This document shows positions 49,801 through 59,400 of a DNA stretch of 64,000 nucleotides, in pieces. The notes beneath the pieces are model-generated. The model saw only the letters and a program-made list of their open reading frames with translations. It made no database searches and was not told the origin of the DNA. Origin of the DNA: Streptomyces sp. NBC_00670 (GTDB taxonomy: Bacteria > Actinomycetota > Actinomycetes > Streptomycetales > Streptomycetaceae); assembly GCF_036226765.1 (NCBI RefSeq), contig NZ_CP109017.1:6201001-6265000 (forward strand). The letters run 5' to 3'. The translations under genes were made by a program, and so were the position numbers. Numbering within the stretch: the stretch's first letter is position 1; the number at the start of each line of letters is the position of its first letter.

Positions 49801-49873
49801 CGCTCTCGGGGAGCACGACCCAGTCCCGGCCGCGTGCGGTCACCAGCGAGCCGGCGGAGTACGTGAGTGCCAT
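46853..49873 (-). CDS. drmD: SNF2-family helicase, DrmD-like
   Basis: The 1006-aa protein is a SNF2/RapA-type ATPase. Walker A is ISDDVGIGKTIEAGLIASEL near 118 and the DEAH-box is LVIVDEAHTC near 222. The SAT-like motif LLVTATPHSGKE lies near 263, IVFCRYIPTAEYLADQLG near 480 and QREGRVDRYGQKRDEVRVIT near 588. The C-terminal 350 residues are variable and DISARM-like in length. It translocates on duplex DNA and in class 1 DISARM defines the subtype together with drmMI. It starts 39 nt after the kinase-helicase gene and overlaps drmMI by one base (TGATG), so all are one operon. Confidence 0.88.
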   Translation of the reverse strand: MALTYSAGSLVTARGRDWVVLPESEPDLLVLRPLGGSDDDIAAVFPAFETVKGAEFAPPAPGDLGDQRAAGLLRTALRVGFRSGAGPFRSLAGIAVEPRAYQLVPLLMALRQRTVRMLISDDVGIGKTIEAGLIASELLAQGEATGLAVLCSPALAEQWQQELRTKFGIDAELVLSSTVSRLERGLDLGQSLFDRYPHVIVSTDFIKSTRHRDDFVRHCPDLVIVDEAHTCVTADDTKVSTQNQLRHELLRRVAEDAERHLLLVTATPHSGKESAFRNLLALVRPELARVDLDSESGRKLLAQHFVARKRADVRQYLTKEDGLADDSLAERTAFPSDRYFKDETYKLSPAYRALLDDAIAYASERVEEADGRGRREARIAWWSAIALLRSLVSSPRAAAQTLRTRSAAAVAASAEEADRLGAPLTSDSADSDALEGMDVAPGAETEENAGSRLAELAARAKELEGPAQDLKLKALIRHLKALLADGHNPIVFCRYIPTAEYLADQLGNDPEAKKRGPLGARTVVRAVTGTLSPQQRIERIEELAAEAGGDAAARRVLIATDCLSEGVNLQHHFDAVLHYDLAWNPTRHDQREGRVDRYGQKRDEVRVITLYGEDNGIDGKVLEVLIKKHRQIKKDLGISVSVPDEMSTGVTDAIVEWLLLRGRQGEQEALFESDAFQQSFADLEQDWNSAADREKASRSRFAQRSIHPEEVAREVAAVREALGGAGELDTFVRESLNALGAVLRESGGPGGSGVSEVSSGSASSGADFTAQVGGTPAGLRDALAPVLGPETVEQDRPIPFRTDPAVARGEAALVRTDPVVGALASHVLNAALDPEADGARPARRCGVVTTDAVSTRTTLLLVRYRFHLTLPSRNGEKQVVAEDARLLAFEGAPGKAVWLPPERATALLDAQATENTAPASGERTMTRILGQLDDVRPYLESYGDGLATELDASHRRVRAASGEIVRGLSVTAQKPADVLGAYVYLPAAPSAPTASAAPSASAGVTA

Positions 49874-49912
49874 GTCAGTCGTCTGTTTCCTCGAAGGGCC
49901 GGGTGCGGGCGG

Positions 49913-52900
49913 TCAGTCGGCGGCGGGGGTGCCGAAGCAGTCGGTGTAGGACGCGGCGAGCGCGTCCCAGTCGTCGCCGGGGCGGAAGCGTACGGCCTCC
50001 CAGCCGGCGTCGAGGAGGCGCTCCTCGGCGTCCTCGTCGCGCAGGGCGCTCTGCTCGGTGTCCGGCAGGTCCACGAAGACGGCCAGGCGCGTGCCGGGCT
50101 CCCGGTAGACGTAGTCGGGCATCGCGTTGGCCTCGGTGAGCAGGGTGGCGGTCTCCGTCGGCAGATGCAGGCCCCGGGCCTTCAGCCAGCCCAGGAAATC
50201 GCCCTCCGCCGCCAGCTCGGCCGCCGCCGCGGCCTCCACCGGCGTCGGCACCGCCGTCGGCCCGGCGGTGTCCGCGACCAGGCGGCGGTACTGCTCCGAG
50301 CGGGACTCCCCGCGCGCCTCCCGCGTCGCCGTCGCCGACGCGAGGCGCACCAGGAGCGCCGCCACCGTGTGGCGGTCGATGCGGGCGTGATCGAGCTGGT
50401 TGCCGTATGTCAGCAGGCACTCGTAGCAACCGCGCGCGCAGGCCCGGCCGGGGCGGTGGGCCTCGTCGCCCTCGTCCGTGCCGTCGGCCGCGAAGTGGCA
50501 GATCTCCAGGGCGCGGCGGGCCGCCCGGGCCAGCGCGTCGTCCTCGGCCTGGAGGCGGCGCAGCACGCCCGCGCCGCCCTCGGCCGCCTCCATGAACAGG
50601 ATGCGGCGGCGGGGGCCGTCGTCCGGCGGCAGCAGCTCGGCGGTCAGCTCCGCGTCCTCCAGCTCGAACGCCGCCTCGATGCCCCGCTCCAGCGCGTACA
50701 TCAGCGTCAGCGCGACCGGCTCGGGCAGCGCCTCGTCGAGGGTGACGACGAGGATGTTGCGGCGGTCCTCCACGAACGGGATGACCCGCTTCTTGCGGCG
50801 CCGCTCGTTGCCGTCGGCGTCCACCAGGTCCAGTTCGCTGACGTCGCCGGAGGCCTCGGCGGCGTCCCTGTCGGTCATCCAGCGGCCGTCGGCCAGGTCG
50901 AGCCAGTAGCCCGGCGGCTCGTCCTGCTTGGCGCGCACCCGGCCGGTGTTGGTGATGCGGACCGTCGCCGAGTCGCCGTACGTGATCCCGGCGAGCGGCC
51001 CGCCCGCCGCGTCGGCGACGCTCGCGTTGAGGCGGCCCCGGCGGGCGCCGTGGTCGTGGAAGCGGTACGACGTCTGGAGCCGGAACCCGGCCCGGCGCCG
51101 CTCCTCCTCGTCGGAGGAGATCCGCTCCCGGCGGGTGGTGTACACCGTGTGCAGGTGGAGCAGCCCGTAGGTGGCCGAGCCCAGCGGCTCGTCGCAGAAG
51201 CCGCAGCGGTCCTCGCGGTTCTGCGGGTCGTGGTGGTAGCCGCAGTGGGCGCAGCGGCGGGCCTCGCCCGTGGTCAGCTCGCCGGAGGAGTCCGGCGGGA
51301 GCTGGATGCGGGTCACCTGGTAGCGGGCGCCCTCGTGGTAGATGAGCGCGCCGGGGCCGAACTCGCGGATGGCGAGGAAACGGGGCCGCTGGAGGTAGTC
51401 GCCGTCGCCCCGGCGGCGGCCGACCGTCGGGATGTAGGCGGCCAGCGGCAGGCGCGGGAAGCTGTAGCCGGGCAGGAAGCCCTCGGAGGCCAGATAACGG
51501 TAGGGGTTGAAGTCCGAGAGGACCGACTTGCTGTCGACGCTCTCGTTCATCAGCAGGTTGAGCTGGGTCTCCGCCTCGCGGCGGCGGGCGTTGGCGCGGT
51601 TGCGGTCGTACTCGGTGAGGCTGTAGTCCAGGCGCCGCTTGTTCTGCGTGTACTGGTCCAGCAGAGCGGCCCGGAACAGGTCGCGCCAGCGGTCGAAGGC
51701 GTCGTCGAAGCGCTCGGGGACCGTGCGCACCCGGTCCTGGATCCAGTCGTCGTGCCACCAGGTGGTGTCGGCGAAGTCGGGCAGCAGCGGGCCGAGGACG
51801 CGCAGGGCGGCGTCGACCGTGCGGCGCCGGGCGCCCTCGTCGTGTGCGGCCGCCGCGATTTCCGGCAGGAGCTCCAGCGCCGGGTCGGGGCGGTCGCCGG
51901 TGTCGGGGTGGGAGACGTCCAGGACCTCGGGGATCGCGCGGCCGAGCCGCAGGCCCGCCTCGGCGATCCAGATGCCCTGGAGGTGGGAGAGGACCAGGTC
52001 CTCGTTGGCGAGGTCCAGACGGGGCGGGGCGACCGCGCCCGCCACCATGCGCTCGGAGCGGCGGAAGTAGTACTGGTCGTGGCTGTTGCCCGTGGCGCAG
52101 TACGTCGTCACCAGCGCGGGCTGGCCGCTGCGGCCCGCGCGGCCGGAGCGCTGGGCGTAGTTGGCGGGCGTGGGCGGCACGTTGCGCATCATCACCGCGT
52201 TGAGCGAGGAGATGTCGACCCCCAGCTCCATCGTCGGGGAGCAGTACAGCAGCTTCAACTCGGCCTTGCGGAAGGCCTCCTCGCGCTTCTCCCGGTCCTC
52301 CGGCGCCACCTGCGCGGTGTGCTCGCGGGCGAACAGCCCGGAGAGGGCGTCGGCGGTCTCCCGGTACAGCTTGAGGAAGAAGGAGTTGATGCGCGGGCCG
52401 TCGCCGCTCTGGTAGGTGCGGGTGAGCGGGTCGTGCGCGCCCGACTCGCCCCGGCCGGCCCGCCAGACGAGCGACTGCGCCGCGACCCGGTAGCCGGTCG
52501 TCGTCGGACCGGAGGGCCTGCGGTAGCGGCCGGGGCGCCGCGGGGCGGTCTCGACCTCCTTCACCAGGCCCGCTCCGGTGAGGACCGTGAGCAGCTGGGC
52601 GATGATCAGCTGGAGGTCGTCCTGGTCCAGGCCCGCGAACGAACCGTCCGCCCGCTTCAGGTACTTGCCGTACTTGCCGCGCGCGGAGAGGAACAGACTG
52701 GAGCGGTCGGCGCCCGGGCGGGAGGGGTGCGGGTACGCCGTGCCGACCCGCGGCTTGTCACCGGCGGAGAGGATCCAGGGGTCCACCAGGCGTTCCTCGG
52801 TGGCGCGTTGCAGCGACTCGAAGGTGTCGTCGCGGAAGTACGACACGTCGATGGCGAGGGAGCGGCGCATCTCGTTCAGCAGCGTCTTGACGATCTCCGC

Positions 52901-55900
52901 GCGCAGGGCGGGGTCGGCGTCCCGGAGCGCCGGGTGCGTGTCCGCCCAGCGATCCTGCTTGCCGGCCACCCAGTGCAGGTCCTCGTAGTCGATCTCCAGC
53001 AGGCCCGTCTGCTCCAGGTTCGGCATGGTGATGCGCCAGCCGCGCTCCAGGTCCAGATAGAGCCGGAAGGCGACCACGTCACGCAGCGTCCGGGCGGCGT
53101 TGCGGGCCAGGCCGGGGGAGAGGTCGGTGTCGCCGGTGTAGTCGGCGGGGGCGAGCGCGAGGGCGTTCGTCACCGCCGAGGCCAGCTCCTCGTGGTGCAG
53201 ACCGTCCGCGCCGGCGTCCAGGGCCGCGCGGTACAGGGCGCCGCGCAACTGGGTGATCTGAACGAAATCGTTGAAGTGGCCGGCCTGAAGGGAGGCGTCC
53301 TGACGGTTGTCGACGAAGGTGAGGAGCTTGCGCGCCTCCTTGTCCAGGGCATCCTCCGGGACCGACTTCAGCGAGCGGACGATGGACGCCGAGACGAGGG
53401 AGGTGGCGGAGGAACGGCCCTCCTGGTCGAGGGTGGCCAGCTTGGCGAAGTCACGGCCGCGGGTCTGCTCGTAGGCGACACCGCAGTGGAGGCAGAACAG
53501 GAAGGGGGAGGGGACGAAGGCGGCCTTGAGCTCGCCCTGGCCCTCCCGGCCGTGGGGGTCGACGGTGACCGCGCGCGGGACACGATCGCGGTAGGCGCGC
53601 TTGACGACCTCCTGGCCGCGGTCGTCCACCTCCAGCCAGGACTCCGGCAGCCGGCGGTCGTCCACGGCGTACTGCGTGTTCGACGGCCACTCGCGCTCGT
53701 GGTCGACGTACAGATAGCCGTCGCCCTGCCGGCCGCCCGTCGCGGAGGTGTCCCGGCGGGCCTCGTAGCGGACCTCGCCGTCCTTCTCGGTGCGCCACAC
53801 CGTCAGGTACTCCTGCCCGCACTCCCGGCAGAACGCCAGCGGCATCAGCGACTTGCCCCCGCTGCCGGGCTGTTCGAGCTGGTAGGAGCGGGTGAGATGG
53901 CGGGAGGACTTGTCCTCCAGGGTGACGTAGACCGTGTCCCCCTTGGAGAGGAACTGGTGCAGCCGGAACGCGAACAGGGGCCGCTCGGTGACCGGGTGGC
54001 GGGCCTGCGAACCGGCCTCCAGAGCGGCGCGGATGGCGGCGGCGCAGTCCTCGGCGGGCACGCCGGACGCCTCGCTCAGCTCCTGCGACGCCGCCTCGAT
54101 CTTCGCCGGCCGCTGCCGCACCAGGCGGCCCGACTCGTCGTCCTCGACGAGGCCGAAGCGGCCCTCGATCCAGCGGGCCAGCGGGTCGCGCACCAGGTCG
54201 TCGTAGCGGCGCGGGGCGGCGGGGGTGCGCAGCCGCTCGGCCGGGACGGTGTCCGGGGCCTCGCCGGTGGCGCGGACCAGGGTCTCGCCGATGACGTGCT
54301 CCGGCCGCACCCGGGTGCCGAACAGGGTGCTCGCCACATCGGCGACCACCTGGCGCTGGTCGGCCGCCGTGCCCTCCGTCGACATGGTGGCGGAGGTGCC
54401 GACGCACTGGAGGGCGGAAGCCTGGCAGGCCTCGCGGACCCGGCGGATGAGCAGGGCCACGTCGGCGCCCTGGCGGCCGCGGTAGGTGTGCAGTTCGTCG
54501 AAGACGAGGAACTCCAGGCCCCGCGCCATGGTGATCAGGCTCGCCCGGTCGGCGGGACGGGTGAGCATCAGCTCCAGCATCACGTAGTTGGTGAGCAGGA
54601 TGTCCGGCGGGTTGTCCCGGATCTCCTTGCGCCGGGCGTCGTCCTCCTGACCGGTGTACCGGGCGAAGGTGACGGGCTCCTGGCCGGCGCCGTACCCGTC
54701 GCGCAGGTACTTCTCCAGCTCGCGGAGCTGGCTGTTGGCGAGCGCGTTCATCGGGTAGACGATGATCGCCCGGACGCGCTTGGTGGCCCCGGAACCCTCC
54801 TGGTCGCGCTCGCGCAGCACCTTGTCGACGATCGGCACGATGTAGGACAGCGACTTGCCGGAGCCGGTGCCCGTCGTCAGGACGTAGGACGCCCCCGCGG
54901 CGGCGGCGTCGATCGCGTCGCGCTGGTGGCGGTGGAGGGTGAGCGGCCGGCCGTCGCAGACGGTGCCGCCCTCGGTCTTGCGGGCCTGGAAGATGCGGGC
55001 GCACTCGGGGTGCAGCACCTTCTCCTGGGCGAGTTCGACGACCGTGCCGCCGCCCTGGAAGAAGGGGTTGAGGGAGAGCCAGGGGTCGGGCCACTGGGAC
55101 TTGCCGTCCAGGTCCCGCTCGACGAAGTCGGCGACGCGGTCGTCACGGATGACGGTGCCGCCCTCGGTGAAGGAGCGGTAGTCCTTGATGAGGGCGCGGT
55201 GGACGCCGAAGACGTCCATGACGGAGGAGGGCGTCGGGGGTGTGGCCGTGGTGGTCGGGGTGGCGGCGTCTTCGGGGCTTCTCCCGGGTCCGGGTGCGGG
55301 CGCGGGAGCCGGCTCGCGGAGAGGGGCCGTGGGGTCCAGGGCGCCCCAGTGGGGGAGGAGGGGGTGTCCGTCGTCCGCCGTGGCGAGGGGCAGGAGCGCG
55401 TCCCGTACGGTGACGGCGTCGGCGGGACGGTCCGCGGGATCCTTGGCCAGCAGCCGTTCCACCAGCCGGGCCAGCTCGGCGGGGACCTCGGCGCGGATCG
55501 CCCGGACGGGGGCGGGCGGCTGGTTGACGTGCCGGTCGGCCAGCTCGTACGCCGACTCGCTGGTGAACGGCGGGACGCCGACCAGCATCTCGTACAGCAC
55601 ACAGCCCAACGCGTAGAGGTCGGCGGCCTGTGTGACCTGCTTGGCCTGGCACTGCTCCGGCGCCATGTACCGGGCGGTGCCGACGCTGACGCCGGTACTG
55701 GTCAACCGGGTCTGGTCGGGGTCCTCGACGACGCTGCCCATGCCGAAGTCCAGCACCTTGACGGTGCCGCCCTGGGTGAGGACGACGTTGGCGGGCTTGA
55801 GGTCGCGGTGGACGACGCCCGCGGTGTGGGCGGCGGCCAGCCCGGCGGCGATCTGCGCGCCGATGGCGGCGGCCCAGGCGACGGGGAGCTGCGGTTCCTC

Positions 55901-56257
55901 CGCGATCAGATCGCGGAGGGTCTCGCCGTCCAGGAACTCCATGGCGAGGTAGGGGAGGGGGGTGGCGTCCTCGTCCTCGGCGGCGACGGTGCCGCCCGCG
56001 ATGAGGCGGGTGAGGTTGGGGTGGCGGAGGCGGCGCATGATCCGCACCTCGCGTGCGAAGCGCTGCATCGCCTTGGTGTCGCCGCCGGTGTCGATCCGGT
56101 TGCCGGTGCGGCCGCGCAGGACCGTCTTGAGGGCGACGGTGCGTTCCGGGGTGCCCTCGGGGGCGTGCAGGTCCTCCGCCTGGTGGACCTCCCCCATGTT
56201 GCCCCTGCCGATGACGCGCCCGACGCGGAATCTGCCGTCGACCAGCCCCTGGCTCAC
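49913..56257 (-). CDS. Ser/Thr kinase fused to DEAD/H helicase with MZB/DUF1998 domain (2114 aa)
   Basis: The kinase (about 5-265) has G-loop VIGRGNMGEVHQAED, VALKTV, HRDLKPANVVL near 149, VLDFGMG near 168 and YMAPEQ near 192, so all catalytic residues are present. A Pro-rich linker (about 290-330) leads to an MrfA/Hrq1-like helicase. Its motifs are LTTGTGSGKSLSYIVPIVD near 457, FDELHTYRGRQGADVA near 583, GTSATM, and a late block ELGVDISSLN...QRSGRAGRSGQ. Zinc-ribbon pairs (FCRECG, FCLHCG, CAHCG...CGFCD) and an MZB cluster CARGCYECLLTYG near 1939 follow. The last 100 residues (MPDYVYREPGTRLAVFVD and on) resemble a degraded Vsr/DUF559 nuclease fold. GTG 56257 is preferred to GTG 56275 because AGGGGAG precedes it. 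As first gene of the leftward operon, it may sense infection and control the other components by phosphorylation. Confidence 0.87.
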   Translation of the reverse strand: MSQGLVDGRFRVGRVIGRGNMGEVHQAEDLHAPEGTPERTVALKTVLRGRTGNRIDTGGDTKAMQRFAREVRIMRRLRHPNLTRLIAGGTVAAEDEDATPLPYLAMEFLDGETLRDLIAEEPQLPVAWAAAIGAQIAAGLAAAHTAGVVHRDLKPANVVLTQGGTVKVLDFGMGSVVEDPDQTRLTSTGVSVGTARYMAPEQCQAKQVTQAADLYALGCVLYEMLVGVPPFTSESAYELADRHVNQPPAPVRAIRAEVPAELARLVERLLAKDPADRPADAVTVRDALLPLATADDGHPLLPHWGALDPTAPLREPAPAPAPGPGRSPEDAATPTTTATPPTPSSVMDVFGVHRALIKDYRSFTEGGTVIRDDRVADFVERDLDGKSQWPDPWLSLNPFFQGGGTVVELAQEKVLHPECARIFQARKTEGGTVCDGRPLTLHRHQRDAIDAAAAGASYVLTTGTGSGKSLSYIVPIVDKVLRERDQEGSGATKRVRAIIVYPMNALANSQLRELEKYLRDGYGAGQEPVTFARYTGQEDDARRKEIRDNPPDILLTNYVMLELMLTRPADRASLITMARGLEFLVFDELHTYRGRQGADVALLIRRVREACQASALQCVGTSATMSTEGTAADQRQVVADVASTLFGTRVRPEHVIGETLVRATGEAPDTVPAERLRTPAAPRRYDDLVRDPLARWIEGRFGLVEDDESGRLVRQRPAKIEAASQELSEASGVPAEDCAAAIRAALEAGSQARHPVTERPLFAFRLHQFLSKGDTVYVTLEDKSSRHLTRSYQLEQPGSGGKSLMPLAFCRECGQEYLTVWRTEKDGEVRYEARRDTSATGGRQGDGYLYVDHEREWPSNTQYAVDDRRLPESWLEVDDRGQEVVKRAYRDRVPRAVTVDPHGREGQGELKAAFVPSPFLFCLHCGVAYEQTRGRDFAKLATLDQEGRSSATSLVSASIVRSLKSVPEDALDKEARKLLTFVDNRQDASLQAGHFNDFVQITQLRGALYRAALDAGADGLHHEELASAVTNALALAPADYTGDTDLSPGLARNAARTLRDVVAFRLYLDLERGWRITMPNLEQTGLLEIDYEDLHWVAGKQDRWADTHPALRDADPALRAEIVKTLLNEMRRSLAIDVSYFRDDTFESLQRATEERLVDPWILSAGDKPRVGTAYPHPSRPGADRSSLFLSARGKYGKYLKRADGSFAGLDQDDLQLIIAQLLTVLTGAGLVKEVETAPRRPGRYRRPSGPTTTGYRVAAQSLVWRAGRGESGAHDPLTRTYQSGDGPRINSFFLKLYRETADALSGLFAREHTAQVAPEDREKREEAFRKAELKLLYCSPTMELGVDISSLNAVMMRNVPPTPANYAQRSGRAGRSGQPALVTTYCATGNSHDQYYFRRSERMVAGAVAPPRLDLANEDLVLSHLQGIWIAEAGLRLGRAIPEVLDVSHPDTGDRPDPALELLPEIAAAAHDEGARRRTVDAALRVLGPLLPDFADTTWWHDDWIQDRVRTVPERFDDAFDRWRDLFRAALLDQYTQNKRRLDYSLTEYDRNRANARRREAETQLNLLMNESVDSKSVLSDFNPYRYLASEGFLPGYSFPRLPLAAYIPTVGRRRGDGDYLQRPRFLAIREFGPGALIYHEGARYQVTRIQLPPDSSGELTTGEARRCAHCGYHHDPQNREDRCGFCDEPLGSATYGLLHLHTVYTTRRERISSDEEERRRAGFRLQTSYRFHDHGARRGRLNASVADAAGGPLAGITYGDSATVRITNTGRVRAKQDEPPGYWLDLADGRWMTDRDAAEASGDVSELDLVDADGNERRRKKRVIPFVEDRRNILVVTLDEALPEPVALTLMYALERGIEAAFELEDAELTAELLPPDDGPRRRILFMEAAEGGAGVLRRLQAEDDALARAARRALEICHFAADGTDEGDEAHRPGRACARGCYECLLTYGNQLDHARIDRHTVAALLVRLASATATREARGESRSEQYRRLVADTAGPTAVPTPVEAAAAAELAAEGDFLGWLKARGLHLPTETATLLTEANAMPDYVYREPGTRLAVFVDLPDTEQSALRDEDAEERLLDAGWEAVRFRPGDDWDALAASYTDCFGTPAAD

Positions 56258-56417
56258 TGCCGCTCCCCTTGTCACTGTGGTCCGTGTTCCCCTGTGCGCG
56301 CTGAGTGTTCGTCACCGTACACGAGATGGATGAGGAGCGGTAGCGCTCTATCTGTTGACATCATCAACGCGCGGAATTACGGTCCTGATTGAAACAAGCT
56401 GGGGGGTGACCGGGACG
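56258..56417. promoter_or_regulatory. Divergent promoter region of the DISARM-like locus
   Basis: The rightward promoter is TTGACA (56355-56360), a 17-nt spacer, then TACGGT (56378-56383), an excellent vegetative consensus placing the start near 56390. On the minus strand a TACGGT (56319-56314) with poor -35 sequence may serve the leftward operon. The two operons are thus driven from one 160-nt region. Confidence 0.65.
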
Positions 56418-59400
56418 GTGCTGCGACCTGTGAACGGGGAGGAGTCGTCCGACGTACGGGCGGCGCTGGGTGTGCTGCTGAAGCGGCTGAGGCGCGCGGC
56501 GGTGGACGGCGTCGTGCCGGAAGGGGCCTTCCTCGCGGCCGTACGGGAGCTCGCGCTCGGCGACGACGAGCGGGAGCGGGTACGCGACGAGCTGGCCCGG
56601 CTGGGGCTGCCCGTGCGGAGGTTGCACGTGCACACAGACGGCGACTCGCGAGGTGCGGAAAAGGTTGCACGTGTCGGCGGAAAGAGTGAAGAAAATGTGT
56701 TCTCCGCGCGTGTCATGACGGCGCGGGCGCTGCTGGCGCGTTACGCGGACGCGGAGGGACGGGTCGCTTCCGGCGCGCTGGAGGGGGTCGTACGGCTCGC
56801 GGGGCTCGACGCGGCGGAGGCGGCGGAGCTGCGTGCGGCGGTACGGGTCCGGGTGGGGCGGGCGGAGCCCGCGGGTGGTCCGGGGGGACCGGTCGGCGTC
56901 GTGCCGGGGAGCGGTGACGCCGCGGCGGATGTGCCGGTTGCCGACGACGCCGCTCCGGACGTCCCGGATGTCGCGGACGTGGCGGAGGGGCCGGACGGTC
57001 TCGACGGGGCGATGGCGGCGGCGCGGGCCGTTCTGGAGACGGACCGCCTCCGGCGGGGACCGGAGAAGCGGCTGCTGAGCGCGGAGGCCGAGGTCGGGCT
57101 GGCCGTACTGCTGCGGGGTGGGCCGGAGCGGATCGCGGAGGAGGCCTCGGAGGAGGAGCTGAAGGCGCTGCCGGGAGGCGACCTCCGTATCCGTGCCAGG
57201 GACTGCCTGGTCGTCCACAACCTGCGGCTCGTGCACTCCCTGGTGCGGTCGCACCTGGAACAGGGGCTGGAGTACGAAGACCTGGTCCAGCACGGTGTGC
57301 TCGGGCTGATGCGGGCGGCGCGGAAGTTCGACCCGAGAATGGGCAACAAGTTCTCGACGTACGCGACCTGGTGGATCCGGCAGTCGATGAGCCGGGCCGT
57401 CGCCGATGAAGGTGCCCTGATCCGCATCCCCGTCCACATGCACGAGCAGGTGCGCAAAGTGGCGGCGGCCGAACGGAACCTGGCCGCGCGGGGGCGTCCC
57501 ACGACCGCGGCCGACGTGGCGGTGGCCTGCGACATGACGCTGGAGAAGGTGGAGCACGCCCGGCGGCTGAGCCGCCGCACGGACTCGCTGGACCGTGTCA
57601 TCGGCGACGGCGCGACCCTCGCGGACTTCGTGGCGCGCACGCATGCGCTGCCGCCGGTGGAGAAGCAGGTGGTGGGGGAGCTCTTCGTACGGGACGTGCT
57701 GGACGTGGTGGACACCTTCACGGAGCGCGAGGCGAGGATTCTCGTGCGGCGCCTCGGGCTCGACGGGCAGGAGCCGTCGACGCTGGACGAGCTCGGAGGC
57801 GAGTTCGGCGTCACACGGGAGCGCATCCGGCAGATCGAGGCGAAGGTGCGGCCCGCGCTGCGGGAGCGGCTGCGCGAGGTGGGCCTGGTCGGCCTCGACG
57901 CGGCGTGCGAGAGGGCCGAGCGTGCGGCGGAGAAGGCGGCGGTGGCCGCGAAGTCGGCGCGGTACGCCCGGGCGACGCAGGCGGCGCGGACCGCCCGCGC
58001 CCGGCAGGCCCTCCGCCGGGCCCGGGCGGCACGACTGGCCGGGGCGGAGCGCGTGACGCGGACGGAGAGTGCGACCCGGCCGGAGAGCATGGCGGGGACC
58101 GTGGCGGAGTCGGAGTCCGTGCGGGTGGAGCCGGTACCGGCGGAGCCCGTCACGGTGGTTCCGGGCGGCGGTGGAGTCGGTTCGGCGGAGGCCGTGAGGG
58201 CGGTCGAGGGTGGCGGTCGGGCTGGTTCGGAGGAGGCCGTCACGGCGCTTCCGGGCGGCGTCGAGACACCCGTGGAGCCCGCTCCGGAGGTTTCCAGCGG
58301 CGCGGAGGTCCCGGCGGAGCCCGTACGGGCGGCCCCTGACGGTGGCGAGGGCGTGCGCGCCGGGAAGCCGGGCGTGGTCGCCGCCGACTGGACGCGTGCC
58401 CTTCGGCTGGCGAAGGCGCCGGGCGGGCAGAGTTGGCTCGCCGAGTACGCGCTCGCCGCCGTGGGGCAGGAGAACCTCGTGGCGTACCTCGGGCAGACGG
58501 CGGCCGAGGCGGCCGTACGGGTCGCCCGGGACCGGCAACCGGCCGACCGGCCGGTGCTGACCGCGCTCGAAGTGCTCCGACGCGTCTTCGACCACGTCGC
58601 GGACGCGGGGCTGCGGCCCGAGGACTTCTTCGGGCGGCCCACCGAAGCGCTTCGCGGGACGACGCCCGGCGCCTACCTCGCGACCAGGCCGCTGGTGAAC
58701 GGCGAGTCGCGGCTCGCGGTGCGGGACGCGCTGCGCGAGTTCCTGGCCGCGGTGCCGGCCCGCCCGGAGGAGACGGCGCAGCCGGGGCGAGCGGAGCAGC
58801 CGGAGGTGGCGGAGGGACCGGAGGTGGCCAACGCGCCGGAGATCGCCGCCGAGTGGGGCAGGGCCCTGACGCTGGCGCAAGCGCCCATGGGCGGAGGGGT
58901 GCCCTGGCTCGCGGAGTACGCGGTGCTGGCGTTGGGGCAGCGGCAGCTGACGGACCTGCTGGGCTCGTCCGCGGGGGACGCGGTGGTACGGGCCGCGCGT
59001 GAGCGGGGGACGCTCGACCGCCCCGTGGTGCGGGCGCTCGAAGCGCTCAGGGAGGTCTTCGACGGCGTGCGGGAGCTGGGGCTGCGGCCCGAGCACTTCT
59101 TCGAGCACCCCGCGAAGACGCTGGCCGGCGCGACGCCGCGGGCACACCTTCGTGCAGCGCCCCTGACGGGCGTCGCGCCGCGCCGAGCCGTGCGCGAGGC
59201 GCTCCGCGAGTTCACCGCGAGGCACGCGGCAGCGCCGGCGGCGGAGCGCGCGCGGGTCGAACCGCCGCGGGTGGAGCCGCCGGTGGCGGCAGTCGAGCCG
59301 CCGGTCGTCGAGCCGTCGAGCGTGGTACCGGCGGCCGCGGAACCGGTGGCGGCCGAGCCGGCGGTCGTGTCCGCGATGGAGGAGTCGCCGTCGGCGGCCG

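Noticed and set aside
47012..56392. A rightward open frame of more than 3000 codons antisense to drmD and the kinase-helicase
   Set aside because: It lies opposite genes with complete catalytic motifs and has an Arg/Gly/Ala/Val-rich composition without motifs. Such long shadows arise from the strong codon-position GC bias of Streptomyces.
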